12,618 nucleotides of DNA from a bacterium (GTDB lineage Bacteria > Zhuqueibacterota > Zhuqueibacteria > Residuimicrobiales > Residuimicrobiaceae). The stretch is taken from NCBI GenBank assembly GCA_012523655.1, contig JAAYTV010000245.1:1-12618 (forward strand). The letters run 5' to 3'. Positions within the stretch are counted from its first letter, which is position 1. Each line of letters opens with the position of its first letter. This document shows, piece by piece, positions 1 to 6,872 of this stretch. The notes under the pieces were generated by a model. The model saw nothing but the letters and a program-made list of their open reading frames with translations. It searched no databases and was not told where the DNA came from. The translations under genes and the position numbers were made by a program.

Positions 1-149
1 TAGTTCATGGCGCCGGTGTTGTCGCCGCAAGTCATCAACAGACATGTCTTATCCTGCGAAGGACCGAGAAACTGCAGCAGCGCGTCCACCTTTTTGCGCT
101 TTTTGATGGAACGGTTGAACATCTCTAATTGCCAGGGTGCTTCCGTCAT
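1..149 (-). CDS. N-terminus of a probable class I SAM-dependent methyltransferase (partial, runs off left edge)
   Basis: The first 49 codons are visible; the 3' end lies beyond position 1. The ATG at 149-147 is preceded by GGTAGGTGT, a weak ribosome-binding site, and the frame is closed upstream by a TAG at 188-186. The peptide begins MTEAPWQLEMFNRSIKKRKK, a basic amphipathic helix, followed by a hydrophobic strand and a glycine turn, CLLMTCGDNTGAMN (residues 36-49). That strand-turn resembles motif I of Rossmann-fold methyltransferases, though TCGDNTG departs from the usual acidic-x-Gly-x-Gly form. The gene follows the glycerol-3-phosphate dehydrogenase gene after 101 bp on the same strand, so it is probably a late gene of the polysaccharide cluster, perhaps methylating a sugar or lipid. 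The family call rests on a short N-terminus and is moderate; the substrate is unknown. Confidence 0.55.
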   Translation of the reverse strand, partial: MTEAPWQLEMFNRSIKKRKKVDALLQFLGPSQDKTCLLMTCGDNTGAMN

Positions 150-250
150 ACACCTACCGTTCTTTCCAATCAACAGATCAGCGGCCTATCTGCACAGCCG
201 CGGGATTACCGTGATCCTTTACATACAAAACTCGCGTGCAAAGGCGCCGT
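150..250 (-). other. 101-bp spacer between glycerol-3-phosphate dehydrogenase and methyltransferase genes
   Basis: No gene is visible. A short inverted repeat, GCGGC at 181-185 and GCCGC at 197-201, lies inside a wider GATCA (176-180) / TGATC (213-217) pair. No T-run follows it on the minus strand, so it is not a convincing terminator. Nothing here clearly separates the two genes into different transcripts. Confidence 0.3.
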
Positions 251-1912
251 TCACTGCGGATACACCGCCTCCACCTCAGCCAGCTCTTTTCTCCGGCGCT
301 CAGCGTCCCAGCCCAATTCATCGGCCATGACCTGTGCGCACTCAGTCAGCGCCGCAGTCCCCGGATGGCCGGCGGATCCCAGTTCCGTACGGCGCAACAC
401 CACATCGCTCAACTTTTGCGCCATCTCTTCGCGTACGCCATGCAGGATCTCCGCTTTGATCACCGCAGAGCCGGGCAGCGGAGTCCAGGTCTCCGCCGGC
501 GCGCTCTTCAGGACGCGCGAATAGCGGGTGCCATAGGTCTGTATCAAATGCCGGACGGTTGCGTCTGTCAGGCCGGTGGGTTTGCTGCGCAGCGCCGATT
601 GCGTATAATCGGCAAGGTGTTCCATCTCCCCGCCGTCGATGGCCGTATGCGCGCTGATGGAGGGCGCCGGCGTTTTTTGCAGCTTGTTAAAAACCGCGTT
701 CACCGTCTTGACCGCCACATCACGGGCCGTAGTATATTTGACGCTGACTACGCTCAACATTCCATCGAGGTTCAAATCGGCCCGGTGATCGACGATGCGA
801 TAATGTTTGAGCAGACGGACGTCGCCCGAAACCGGGTGTACGCCGGCCATGGGCAAAAAACCGCGATGCACCAGCAGCACTTCCTCCCGGGCGATATCAG
901 CGCCCGGCAGTGCATCGTTGACCTGACGGAGCATGTTCGCCACTTGTTCCTCGCCCGGTTGAAAGGCGTCGGGCCGACCCTCGTAGGGATCGTGCCAGGT
1001 GCCGATCATGGAGACATTGCGCCAGGGCGCGATGAACAGCAACCGCGAGCCTTTTCTGATGATCGCGTCCGGATCGCGGAATTCAACTTTTGCGGATATG
1101 CCGGCGCCGACGGAGGTCAGGGGACGACGGATAATCATGTTCATGGCAGTGGAAAGCAAAAGAACCGGTTTGGAAGGCCGCATCGGCAGCGAGGCCAGCA
1201 GTTCGTCGGTCCAGGCGCCGAGATTGTTGACCACCACGCGGGCGCGTAAATCAAAGGATTCACCGCTCATCCGGTCCAAGACCCGTGCGCCCTGCACGCG
1301 GTTTTTCTCAACCAGCAAGCCGATGGCCTGCAAGTAATTGGCGAACTGCGCGCCCCGGCCGGCGGCGGAATGAAGATAAGAGAACAACAGGCGTTCCGAG
1401 TTGTAGACCTGCGCGTCATACCACATGGCGCCGCCGGTCATATTCTTCTCATCCACATACGGGATGAGCTCCTTAACCCGCTGCTTGGAAACCACGTGTC
1501 CCATGGGCAAACGCTGTCCGTTCTCCAATCCGTGGTTGCGGTCGCAGCTCACGATATCGTTCATCAGCATGGCGATCGCCATCACCTCCGGCCCTTTGAT
1601 CTGATGACCATAGGTCGGCATCAGGCAGGGGAAAACACGGATCAGATGCGGAGCGATGCGCATCACGGTCCGGCGTTCGACGATGGACTCACGCATGCGG
1701 ATGAAATCCGCATGCTGCAGATAACGCAAGCCGCCGTGAATGATCTTCAAGCTGTTGGAAGAGGTGGCGCAGCCGAAATCGCCCCTGTCGATGAGGGCGA
1801 CAGAGAGACCGCGCGAAGCCGCCTCCCAAGCGGCAGCCGCACCGTAAATGCCGCCGCCGAGGATGAGCAGATCAAAAGGCCGTCCGGCCAATTGTGTCAG
1901 ATCACGTTTCAT
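251..1912 (-). CDS. glpD: FAD-dependent glycerol-3-phosphate dehydrogenase/oxidase (GlpD/GlpA-like)
   Basis: A 553-residue flavoprotein of the family that oxidises sn-glycerol 3-phosphate to dihydroxyacetone phosphate, passing electrons to quinone or oxygen at the membrane face. The N-terminus carries the dinucleotide-binding loop LILGGGIYGAAAA (residues 16-28, G19-x-G-xx-G24) and the family signature SSNSLKIIHGGLRYL (51-65), including the Arg of GGLRYL. A C-terminal alpha-helical domain of the DAO_C type follows the FAD domain. The length is similar to Bacillus GlpD and longer than E. coli GlpD. The ATG at 1912 has only a short GGA-type ribosome-binding site. The gene lies 145 bp after asnB on the same strand, inside a polysaccharide cluster and without glpF, glpK or glpT in view. 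It may therefore serve glycerol-phosphate or DHAP supply for envelope polymers rather than glycerol catabolism. The family is clear; use of the glpD symbol for this paralogue is less so. Confidence 0.88.
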   Translation of the reverse strand: MKRDLTQLAGRPFDLLILGGGIYGAAAAWEAASRGLSVALIDRGDFGCATSSNSLKIIHGGLRYLQHADFIRMRESIVERRTVMRIAPHLIRVFPCLMPTYGHQIKGPEVMAIAMLMNDIVSCDRNHGLENGQRLPMGHVVSKQRVKELIPYVDEKNMTGGAMWYDAQVYNSERLLFSYLHSAAGRGAQFANYLQAIGLLVEKNRVQGARVLDRMSGESFDLRARVVVNNLGAWTDELLASLPMRPSKPVLLLSTAMNMIIRRPLTSVGAGISAKVEFRDPDAIIRKGSRLLFIAPWRNVSMIGTWHDPYEGRPDAFQPGEEQVANMLRQVNDALPGADIAREEVLLVHRGFLPMAGVHPVSGDVRLLKHYRIVDHRADLNLDGMLSVVSVKYTTARDVAVKTVNAVFNKLQKTPAPSISAHTAIDGGEMEHLADYTQSALRSKPTGLTDATVRHLIQTYGTRYSRVLKSAPAETWTPLPGSAVIKAEILHGVREEMAQKLSDVVLRRTELGSAGHPGTAALTECAQVMADELGWDAERRRKELAEVEAVYPQ

Positions 1913-2057
1913 AGTTCCGTTTCATTGCGAGTGACAAACGCCCATGAGGTGTTGTTCACCGAATCACTTGAAAAAAGACCGTCGTTGCGAGCGAAGCTGT
2001 TGAATATTAGTATTTTATAATTCAATTTAAACTGGAGCCGCGGCTGGCGCCGGCCGG
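1913..2057 (-). other. asnB-glpD spacer: degenerate repeat, AT-rich patch and GC palindromes
   Basis: This 145-bp gap holds three kinds of sequence. Next to the asnB stop are overlapping GC palindromes: AGCCGCGGCT (2036-2045) and CCGGCCGG (2050-2057). Next is an AT-rich stretch (2000-2030) with an inverted repeat TTGAAT (2000-2005) / ATTCAA (2020-2025) and minus-strand TATAAA/TAATAT-like words, a possible but unproven promoter for glpD. Last is a dispersed-repeat-like segment (1921-1997), listed separately. The GC palindromes could fold in the asnB 3' end but lack a clean T-run. Confidence 0.4.
1921..1997. repeat. Degenerate dispersed repeat resembling the GTCATTGCGAGCGAAG family
   Basis: Two diverged copies of one word lie 60 bp apart in direct orientation: TCATTGCGAGTGA (1922-1934) and TCGTTGCGAGCGA (1982-1994), matching at 11 of 13 positions. 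The second continues GTCGTTGCGAGCGAAGC (1981-1997). This resembles the short intergenic repeat TCATTGCGAGCGAAGC that recurs in many environmental bacterial genomes and gives spurious peptides such as SLRGTKQS or ARND. The similarity to that family is from memory. A related segment lies near 11815-11838. Confidence 0.5.
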
Positions 2058-3950
2058 TTACGCAGTGTGCGTCTCCAACCAGCGCTCGCGCCACATTTGA
2101 TAGCTCATCAACGCCCACAGGCGATGACTGTGATTTTCCTTTCCGGTCAGATGCTCCTGCATCAGCCGCTGCACATAGGCCGGCTGAAATTCTCCTCCCC
2201 GGCGCAGCCGCTCCACCGACAGGTACTCCTCCATCAGCGGCCTCAACTCCTGTTTCATCCACTGCTTGATGGGGATGCTAAAACCCTCTTTGCCGCGATG
2301 CAGAATCAAGTCCGGCAGCAGATTCTGCATGGCTCTTTTCAACAGGTATTTGGTCTGCCGGCCGGCCAGGCGCAGATGCGGCGGCAACGTGGCACAGAAC
2401 TCGACAAAGCGATAATCCAGAAACGGCGTGCGCGCCTCCAACGACACAAGCATGCTCATTCGGTCCACCTTGACCAAAATGTCGTCGGCCAGATAGGTAT
2501 GAATATCCACATATTGCTGTTGGTCCAGCGGTGTGGCCGCAGAGGCCGCGGAGAATTTTTCCCGAATGAAATCATAGGGATCGAACGGCGCCAATCTGGC
2601 CGTCAGCTCGGGCGTATACAGCGCGGCTTTCTCAGCTTGCTGGAGAAAAATCATCCAGCGCACATGCCCCAGATCCGCCGGCAGTTGCAGGCCTTCAATG
2701 AAACGTCGCGCTTTGTTGATCGCGCCCTTTTTCTTGTCCGTCGGCGGCAGGGCGCGGATCGCCGGCTCGATCAGGGATCGCCGCAGCCCGAACGGCACGC
2801 GGCCATAGCGCCGCGCCAAGCGATCCGCCCGATAGGTGTCATAACCGGCCAGCACCTCATCGCCGCCGTCGCCGGACAGGACGACCGTCACATGCTTGCG
2901 CGCCATTTCGGAAACCATCAATGTCGGAAAAACTGAGAAATCCGCGAACGGCTCGTCCAATTGCCCGACGATGCGCTCGGTCAGACGGACGGCATCGGGC
3001 GTGATGATCTCCTCATAGTGCTCTGTGCCGAACCGCTCGCTGACTGCGCGCGCGTAGGGCAGTTCATTGTAGCTCGAATGGGTAAAGCCGATGGAAAATG
3101 TTTTAACCGGACGATCGCTGCTGCGGGCCATCAGAGCGACGATGGAGCTGGAGTCCAACCCGCCGCTCAGAAACGCGCCCAGGGGGACTTCGCTCATCAA
3201 TCGTATTTTAGTCGCGTCCTGCAGGAGCGCCAGCAATTCTTCCGCCCGTTCACCCTCACTCCCCTGTGCGGCGCCGTAGGTCAACTGCCAGTAGGGATGG
3301 ATTGTGATCCTTCCGGACTCCCAAAGCAGATAGTGCGCTTGCGGCAGTTTAAAGACGTTTTGGTAAATCGACAGAGGGCTAGCAATATACTCAAATGTAA
3401 GAAAATTATCAAGCGCTTTTGCGTTGACCCGGCGCGGCAGTTCCGGCACCTGCAGCAAGGCTTTCAGTTCGGAGCCGAAGACGAAGTGATGGTCGTCCGA
3501 ATAGTAATACAGAGGTTTGACACCCAGCCGATCCCGCGCGATGAACAGCCGTTGCCGACGGCCGTCCCACACCGCCAGACCGAACATGCCGTTCAGTTTT
3601 TTCACGCAGTCCACGCCGTACTCTTCATAGGCGTGCAGGATCACCTCAGTGTCCGCTTGAGTGCGGAACGCATGACCGCGGGCTTGCAGATCGGCGCGGA
3701 TTCGGCGATGGTTGTATATCTCCCCGTTGAAAACAATGGCCATGGAACCGTCTTCATTAAAGATCGGCTGCTGGCCGGTGGCCACATCAATGATGCTCAA
3801 CCGTCGCATGGCTAATCCTACATGGCCGCGGATAAGAAATCCTTCATCATCCGGTCCGCGATGACGGATGGCGTCGGCCATGGCTTTAAGCAGCGCCGGC
3901 TCCACCCGCTGTTCCTGATCATGATAGAGAATACCGCAAATACCGCACAT
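2058..3950 (-). CDS. asnB: Asparagine synthase (glutamine-hydrolysing), polysaccharide-cluster amidotransferase type
   Basis: A 630-residue class II (Ntn) glutamine amidotransferase fused to an ATP-dependent synthetase domain. MCGICGI places the nucleophile Cys2 at the mature N-terminus. RHRGPDD (29-35) and FNGEIYNH (74-81) build the glutamine site. The ATP-pyrophosphatase loop is SGGLDSS (262-268), followed further on by LSGDGGDE and ARTPFLDYR, all expected in an active AsnB. The ATG at 3950 has a strong GAGGAAGG ribosome-binding site, and the length is full for the family. Homologues of this size often sit in exopolysaccharide or exosortase-linked clusters, where they probably amidate a uronic acid or another intermediate rather than only making asparagine. 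That reading fits the upstream uronate-type epimerase but is inference. A hairpin in the leader (3972-4004) may tune its expression. Confidence 0.92.
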   Translation of the reverse strand: MCGICGILYHDQEQRVEPALLKAMADAIRHRGPDDEGFLIRGHVGLAMRRLSIIDVATGQQPIFNEDGSMAIVFNGEIYNHRRIRADLQARGHAFRTQADTEVILHAYEEYGVDCVKKLNGMFGLAVWDGRRQRLFIARDRLGVKPLYYYSDDHHFVFGSELKALLQVPELPRRVNAKALDNFLTFEYIASPLSIYQNVFKLPQAHYLLWESGRITIHPYWQLTYGAAQGSEGERAEELLALLQDATKIRLMSEVPLGAFLSGGLDSSSIVALMARSSDRPVKTFSIGFTHSSYNELPYARAVSERFGTEHYEEIITPDAVRLTERIVGQLDEPFADFSVFPTLMVSEMARKHVTVVLSGDGGDEVLAGYDTYRADRLARRYGRVPFGLRRSLIEPAIRALPPTDKKKGAINKARRFIEGLQLPADLGHVRWMIFLQQAEKAALYTPELTARLAPFDPYDFIREKFSAASAATPLDQQQYVDIHTYLADDILVKVDRMSMLVSLEARTPFLDYRFVEFCATLPPHLRLAGRQTKYLLKRAMQNLLPDLILHRGKEGFSIPIKQWMKQELRPLMEEYLSVERLRRGGEFQPAYVQRLMQEHLTGKENHSHRLWALMSYQMWRERWLETHTA

Positions 3951-3959
3951 GCCTTCCTC

Positions 3960-4004
3960 AATAAAAGAGCGGACGTCTGCGCCCGCAGAAAAAACGCAAA
4001 CGTC
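3960..4004 (-). terminator. Intercistronic hairpin with T-rich tail between GT4 and asnB genes
   Basis: GACGTCTGCG (3972-3981) and CGCAAACGTC (3995-4004) form a 10-bp stem with one G-U wobble on the minus-strand RNA and a 13-nt loop. Downstream on that strand comes CGCTCTTTTATT, then the asnB ribosome-binding site. It looks like a weak terminator or attenuator in the operon, or an mRNA 3'-end stabiliser for the upstream gene. The stem is directly visible; the role is inferred. Confidence 0.45.
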
Positions 4005-4007
4005 GCG

Positions 4008-5216
4008 TCACCCGCGTGGTCCGTTCTGAACCGCCTGCTCGACGATCCATTGCACCTTGTCCAGATAATCCTGATAACGGTACTTTTCTTCCGCCAGACG
4101 GCCGGCGGCGCTGGTCATCGCCGCCGCTTGCTCCGGGTGCTCCAGAGTCCAGAGTACAGCGCGGCTGAATGCCTCTGCCGTCGGAGCAGCCAGCACCACC
4201 ACCTCGGAGGTAAGAATCTGCGTGTGGGTGACATGGTCGGTGGCCACCACCGGTTTGCCGGAGCGCAAATACGAATAGATCTTGAGTGGAGAGTTGGTTC
4301 CGCTCATGCGTGTCGAGACCAACACGTCGGCCAGAGCGACATAGCTGGGAATCGCCTGCGGCGGGACAAAACCGGTGAAAGAGAAACAGCCGTCTACGCC
4401 GGCCGCGCGCGCCTGCTGCTGATAGCGACGAACCTGATCCTCCTGCCCCCCGACCACGACAAACCGGATGGGCAGCGGGCTGGTGCGCAGGCTATGGGCC
4501 GCGCTTTCAATCAGCAGATCGATGCCCTGATAGGGCTCCAGCGTCCCGTAATAGAGCACGATCTTCTCTCCGTTCAGGCCCAGCTCGCTTTTGATTTTTT
4601 CCTGCAGACCGGGCTCTGCAGGGAAAACAATTTGATTGTCAGCGACGTTCTCGATCAGCAGGCTGGTGACCTGCGGATAGCGCTCGCTTACATAGTTCTG
4701 CAGCTCTGGACAGATGGTGATTACCGCACCGGCGGATTGAATGGTTCGTTCCTCCAACCGGGTGAACAGCGACATCAGCGCCTTGGAGCGGGAGTATCTA
4801 AAATTGGACAACTGCTGCGGCAGCGAGGAGTGCATGTCATACAGATGAGGCAGTTTCCAGCGGCGCGCCAGGCCGACGCCGAAAAAGCCCGCCTCTTCAT
4901 GGGTGTGCAAAAGATCATAGTGGTTTTTCTGCAGCAGAGCGCGGGCCTGGAAATACAGAGTCAAGTCAAGCAATAACTTGGTTTTAGAAGGGCCGATGCG
5001 CACACGGCGTACGCCGGGCACCCGAGCGGCGCGGACGATCCGCAGCCGTTCCATCGGCACATCCTGGCCCACATGATAGGTCGCCAGATCGACCTGATGT
5101 CCCAGGGTGGTCAGCGCTTTGATGCGATGCAGGACGCTGAAGGGCGTTCCGCGCGGCTGAAACCAGGGTTGCGGCGCAATCATCAACAGGCGAAAACGGT
5201 TTGAAGCTGCGGTCAT
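4008..5216 (-). CDS. GT4-family glycosyltransferase
   Basis: A 402-residue cytoplasmic or membrane-associated GT-B glycosyltransferase that would transfer a sugar from a nucleotide donor to the growing lipid-linked glycan. The N-terminal domain begins RLLMIAPQPWFQPRGTPFSV (9-28) with the Gly-rich acceptor-side loop. HTHEEAGFFG (104-113) and YDMHSSLPQQ (126-135) are typical of the subfamily. The C-terminal donor domain has YYGTLEPYQGIDLL (222-235) and SGTNSPLKIYSYLRSGKPVV (305-324). In this last motif the second Glu of the classical E-x7-E is replaced (IYSY), as I recall for relatives of this subfamily. The frame stays open to a GTG at 5273, but that would place a clear hairpin (5248-5267) inside the coding sequence, so the ATG at 5216 with an upstream AGGA is preferred. 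It sits between the priming transferase and asnB. The sugar specificity cannot be read. Confidence 0.88.
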   Translation of the reverse strand: MTAASNRFRLLMIAPQPWFQPRGTPFSVLHRIKALTTLGHQVDLATYHVGQDVPMERLRIVRAARVPGVRRVRIGPSKTKLLLDLTLYFQARALLQKNHYDLLHTHEEAGFFGVGLARRWKLPHLYDMHSSLPQQLSNFRYSRSKALMSLFTRLEERTIQSAGAVITICPELQNYVSERYPQVTSLLIENVADNQIVFPAEPGLQEKIKSELGLNGEKIVLYYGTLEPYQGIDLLIESAAHSLRTSPLPIRFVVVGGQEDQVRRYQQQARAAGVDGCFSFTGFVPPQAIPSYVALADVLVSTRMSGTNSPLKIYSYLRSGKPVVATDHVTHTQILTSEVVVLAAPTAEAFSRAVLWTLEHPEQAAAMTSAAGRLAEEKYRYQDYLDKVQWIVEQAVQNGPRG

Positions 5217-5235
5217 AGAGCGTATTTTCCTGTAC

Positions 5236-5267
5236 GGATAAAAGGAGGCCCTGGTGAAAACCAGGGC
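5236..5267 (-). terminator. Hairpin with tetranucleotide loop and T-rich tail
   Basis: GCCCTGGT (5248-5255) and ACCAGGGC (5260-5267) form a perfect 8-bp stem with a 4-nt loop (UUUC on the minus-strand RNA). CTCCTTTTATCC follows on that strand. It lies between the sugar transferase stop and the GT4 start. The shape is that of a moderate intrinsic terminator or attenuator; the T-run is short, so read-through is likely. Confidence 0.5.
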
Positions 5268-5285
5268 AGTCACTCGATCGATCCT

Positions 5286-5299
5286 TGCCCCCGGGGGCA
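5286..5299. repeat. Perfect 14-bp palindrome TGCCCCCGGGGGCA
   Basis: A perfect GC-rich dyad in the 107-bp spacer between the sugar transferase and GT4 genes, upstream of the terminator-like hairpin. It could be a protein-binding site or form a second RNA stem. Nothing shows which. Confidence 0.4.
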
Positions 5300-5323
5300 G
5301 CCGGCTTCAAGCGCCCCGGCGCC

Positions 5324-6781
5324 TTATTCAGCCCCATAACCGATCAGTACGACAAAGATGGTTTTAATTAAAATTTTTGCATCCAACAGCAAAGACCAGT
5401 GATCGATATAATCGAGATCCATCTTCATCCACTGATCGAAACCGATCTTGTTCCGGCCGCTCACCTGCCAGATGCAGGTGATGCCGGGCTTGAGACTCAG
5501 CCGGCGGCGTTGCCAGATCTGATAGTTCTCCACCTCATTGACCAGCGGCGGCCGCGGGCCCACAATGCTCATGTCGCCCTTGAGCACATTGAACAGCTGC
5601 GGCAGTTCGTCGATGCTGGTGCGGCGGAGAAAATGGCCGAACGGGGTGATGCGTGGATCGCGCTTCATCTTGAACACCGGCCCATCCATCTCGTTATGCT
5701 GCATAAGACCGCTCTTCAACTCATCCGCGTTGGCCACCATGGAGCGAAACTTGTAGAAAATAAATTTACGTCCGTTCAGCCCGCAGCGTATCTGCTTGAA
5801 AAAGACCGGACCGCGCGAGGTGACCTTGATCAGAATGGCCACCAGCACCATCAGCGGAGAAAAAAGGAGCAGCATGACGGCGGAGATCGCGATATCGATC
5901 ACGCGCTTGATGAACAGCTGCCACTCTTGGGCATGAAAGGTTTCAAACTCCAGCAGCGGATAGCCGTTGAAATCGGTCTGCCGTGTCTGCGCGATGTGCA
6001 GATTGTACAGATCCAGAGAGATGGAGCTGGATACGCCTACCTCCTCACAGGCCTGCAGGGCGTCTTCGATGCGATGCAGCCATAAACGCGGGACCACAAA
6101 GATGACCCGGTCGATCACCAGCCGGTTGACCAGAAAGGGAATGTCTTGCAGCCGGCCGATCACGCGATAGCCTTCCACCTCCTTGCCATAGAGCCCGTGT
6201 TCGTCATCGATAAGGCCGACGATGCGCAGGCCCCACGTTCGATGCATGTGCACCGTGCGGATAAAATCGCGCGCTCGTTTGCCGGTGCCGACGATGAGTA
6301 GGTTCTCTTGGTTGTATCCTTTGGAATGGATGATGTCGAGAATATATAGGAAGAGACGTTTTTCCAGCAGAATGAGTATAAAAGCGGTGAGGATAAAAAC
6401 AGAAAAATAGAGACGGCTGTAAAGCTCAAGCTTGAGTAAAAAAATCAGACTGCCGGAGGCCAAAGTGGCCCAGACGTGGGAGACAAAGAGGTTCCAGGTC
6501 ATCTTGCGGTTGGTCTGCAGGCGAAAGCCCCGATAGACGCCGTTCAAGGCGTAGATGCTGACCCAGATCAGCGGAAACCCCACCAAGATCTGCCAGTAAT
6601 TCGACGCGAAATAAAAAAAGCCCGCCAGCGTCGGCACTTCCCCATAGGCTTTGATGCTCAGCTGCGCCAGCGCGCGGATGCGCACATCAATAAAATAAGC
6701 AACGAGAAATGCTACAATAATGACAAAGATATCGACGAGCTTCATGATGCCGCCGATGAATTTTTCCTTCTCTGAAACCAT
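5324..6781 (-). CDS. Polyprenyl-phosphate sugar-1-phosphate transferase (initiating glycosyltransferase)
   Basis: A 485-residue integral membrane enzyme that starts repeat-unit assembly by moving a sugar-1-phosphate from a UDP-sugar onto undecaprenyl phosphate at the inner membrane. The N-terminal part has about four to five hydrophobic segments (about 14-32, 52-80, 104-118, 124-148). Next comes a CoA-binding-like Rossmann domain with LLIVGTGKRARDF (161-173). After a further hydrophobic hairpin (about 295-320), the catalytic bacterial-transferase domain shows FYKFRSMVANAD (342-353), RRTSIDELPQLFNVLKGD (386-403), MSIVGPRPPL (404-413) and KPGITCIWQVSGR (431-443). The length and domain order match full-size WbaP/WcaJ/CpsE-like enzymes. 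The ATG at 6781 has a good AAAGGA ribosome-binding site. It lies 91 bp after the epimerase gene. Whether it uses glucose, galactose or another sugar cannot be told. Confidence 0.93.
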   Translation of the reverse strand: MVSEKEKFIGGIMKLVDIFVIIVAFLVAYFIDVRIRALAQLSIKAYGEVPTLAGFFYFASNYWQILVGFPLIWVSIYALNGVYRGFRLQTNRKMTWNLFVSHVWATLASGSLIFLLKLELYSRLYFSVFILTAFILILLEKRLFLYILDIIHSKGYNQENLLIVGTGKRARDFIRTVHMHRTWGLRIVGLIDDEHGLYGKEVEGYRVIGRLQDIPFLVNRLVIDRVIFVVPRLWLHRIEDALQACEEVGVSSSISLDLYNLHIAQTRQTDFNGYPLLEFETFHAQEWQLFIKRVIDIAISAVMLLLFSPLMVLVAILIKVTSRGPVFFKQIRCGLNGRKFIFYKFRSMVANADELKSGLMQHNEMDGPVFKMKRDPRITPFGHFLRRTSIDELPQLFNVLKGDMSIVGPRPPLVNEVENYQIWQRRRLSLKPGITCIWQVSGRNKIGFDQWMKMDLDYIDHWSLLLDAKILIKTIFVVLIGYGAE

Positions 6782-6812
6782 GATCCTTTGTACGCTGAGG
6801 AGTGACTGTCGT

Positions 6813-6870
6813 GATGACCGTAGCGATTAGAGCCGGCTTTTCCAACGGAAGCCGCAGCCGGACGGTCATC
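6813..6870 (-). repeat. Nested inverted repeat in the epimerase-sugar transferase spacer
   Basis: GATGACCGT (6813-6821) and ACGGTCATC (6862-6870) form a perfect 9-bp outer stem. Inside it, CGGCTT (6834-6839) and AAGCCG (6849-6854) form an inner stem around a 9-nt loop. The outer arm begins two bases after the epimerase stop codon. No T-run follows on the minus strand, so termination is unlikely. An RNA-processing, stability or protein-binding role is possible. Confidence 0.5.
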
Positions 6871-6872
6871 CT

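Noticed and set aside
176..217. Nested inverted repeat in the glpD-methyltransferase gap as a terminator
   Set aside because: Only 5-bp arms, with no T-rich tail on the transcribed strand.
236..1249. Long open frame of 337 codons on the plus strand opposite the dehydrogenase gene
   Set aside because: It is antisense to a well-recognised enzyme. The peptide is rich in His, Arg and Gln with no domain, as expected for a shadow frame in GC-rich DNA.
2036..2057. GC-rich palindromes after asnB as an intrinsic terminator
   Set aside because: The stems overlap and are followed by CCAGTTTAAATT rather than a clean T-run, so no firm call was made.
1909..2262. Minus-strand frame of 117 codons between asnB and glpD
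   Set aside because: Its first half is an alternative frame of asnB and its second half is the repeat-bearing spacer; peptides such as SFARND and FVTRNE are typical products of translated repeats.
3822..4976. Open frame of 384 codons on the plus strand opposite the GT4 and asnB genes
   Set aside because: It spans two real antisense genes and their spacer and shows no recognisable motif or ribosome-binding site.
5217..5273. GTG start at 5273 for the GT4 gene
   Set aside because: It would add 19 residues not typical of the family and translate through the perfect hairpin at 5248-5267; the ATG at 5216 fits the family start better.
4984..5337. Minus-strand frame of 117 codons across the sugar transferase-GT4 gap
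   Set aside because: It overlaps the GT4 gene in another frame and covers two hairpins; composition is not protein-like.
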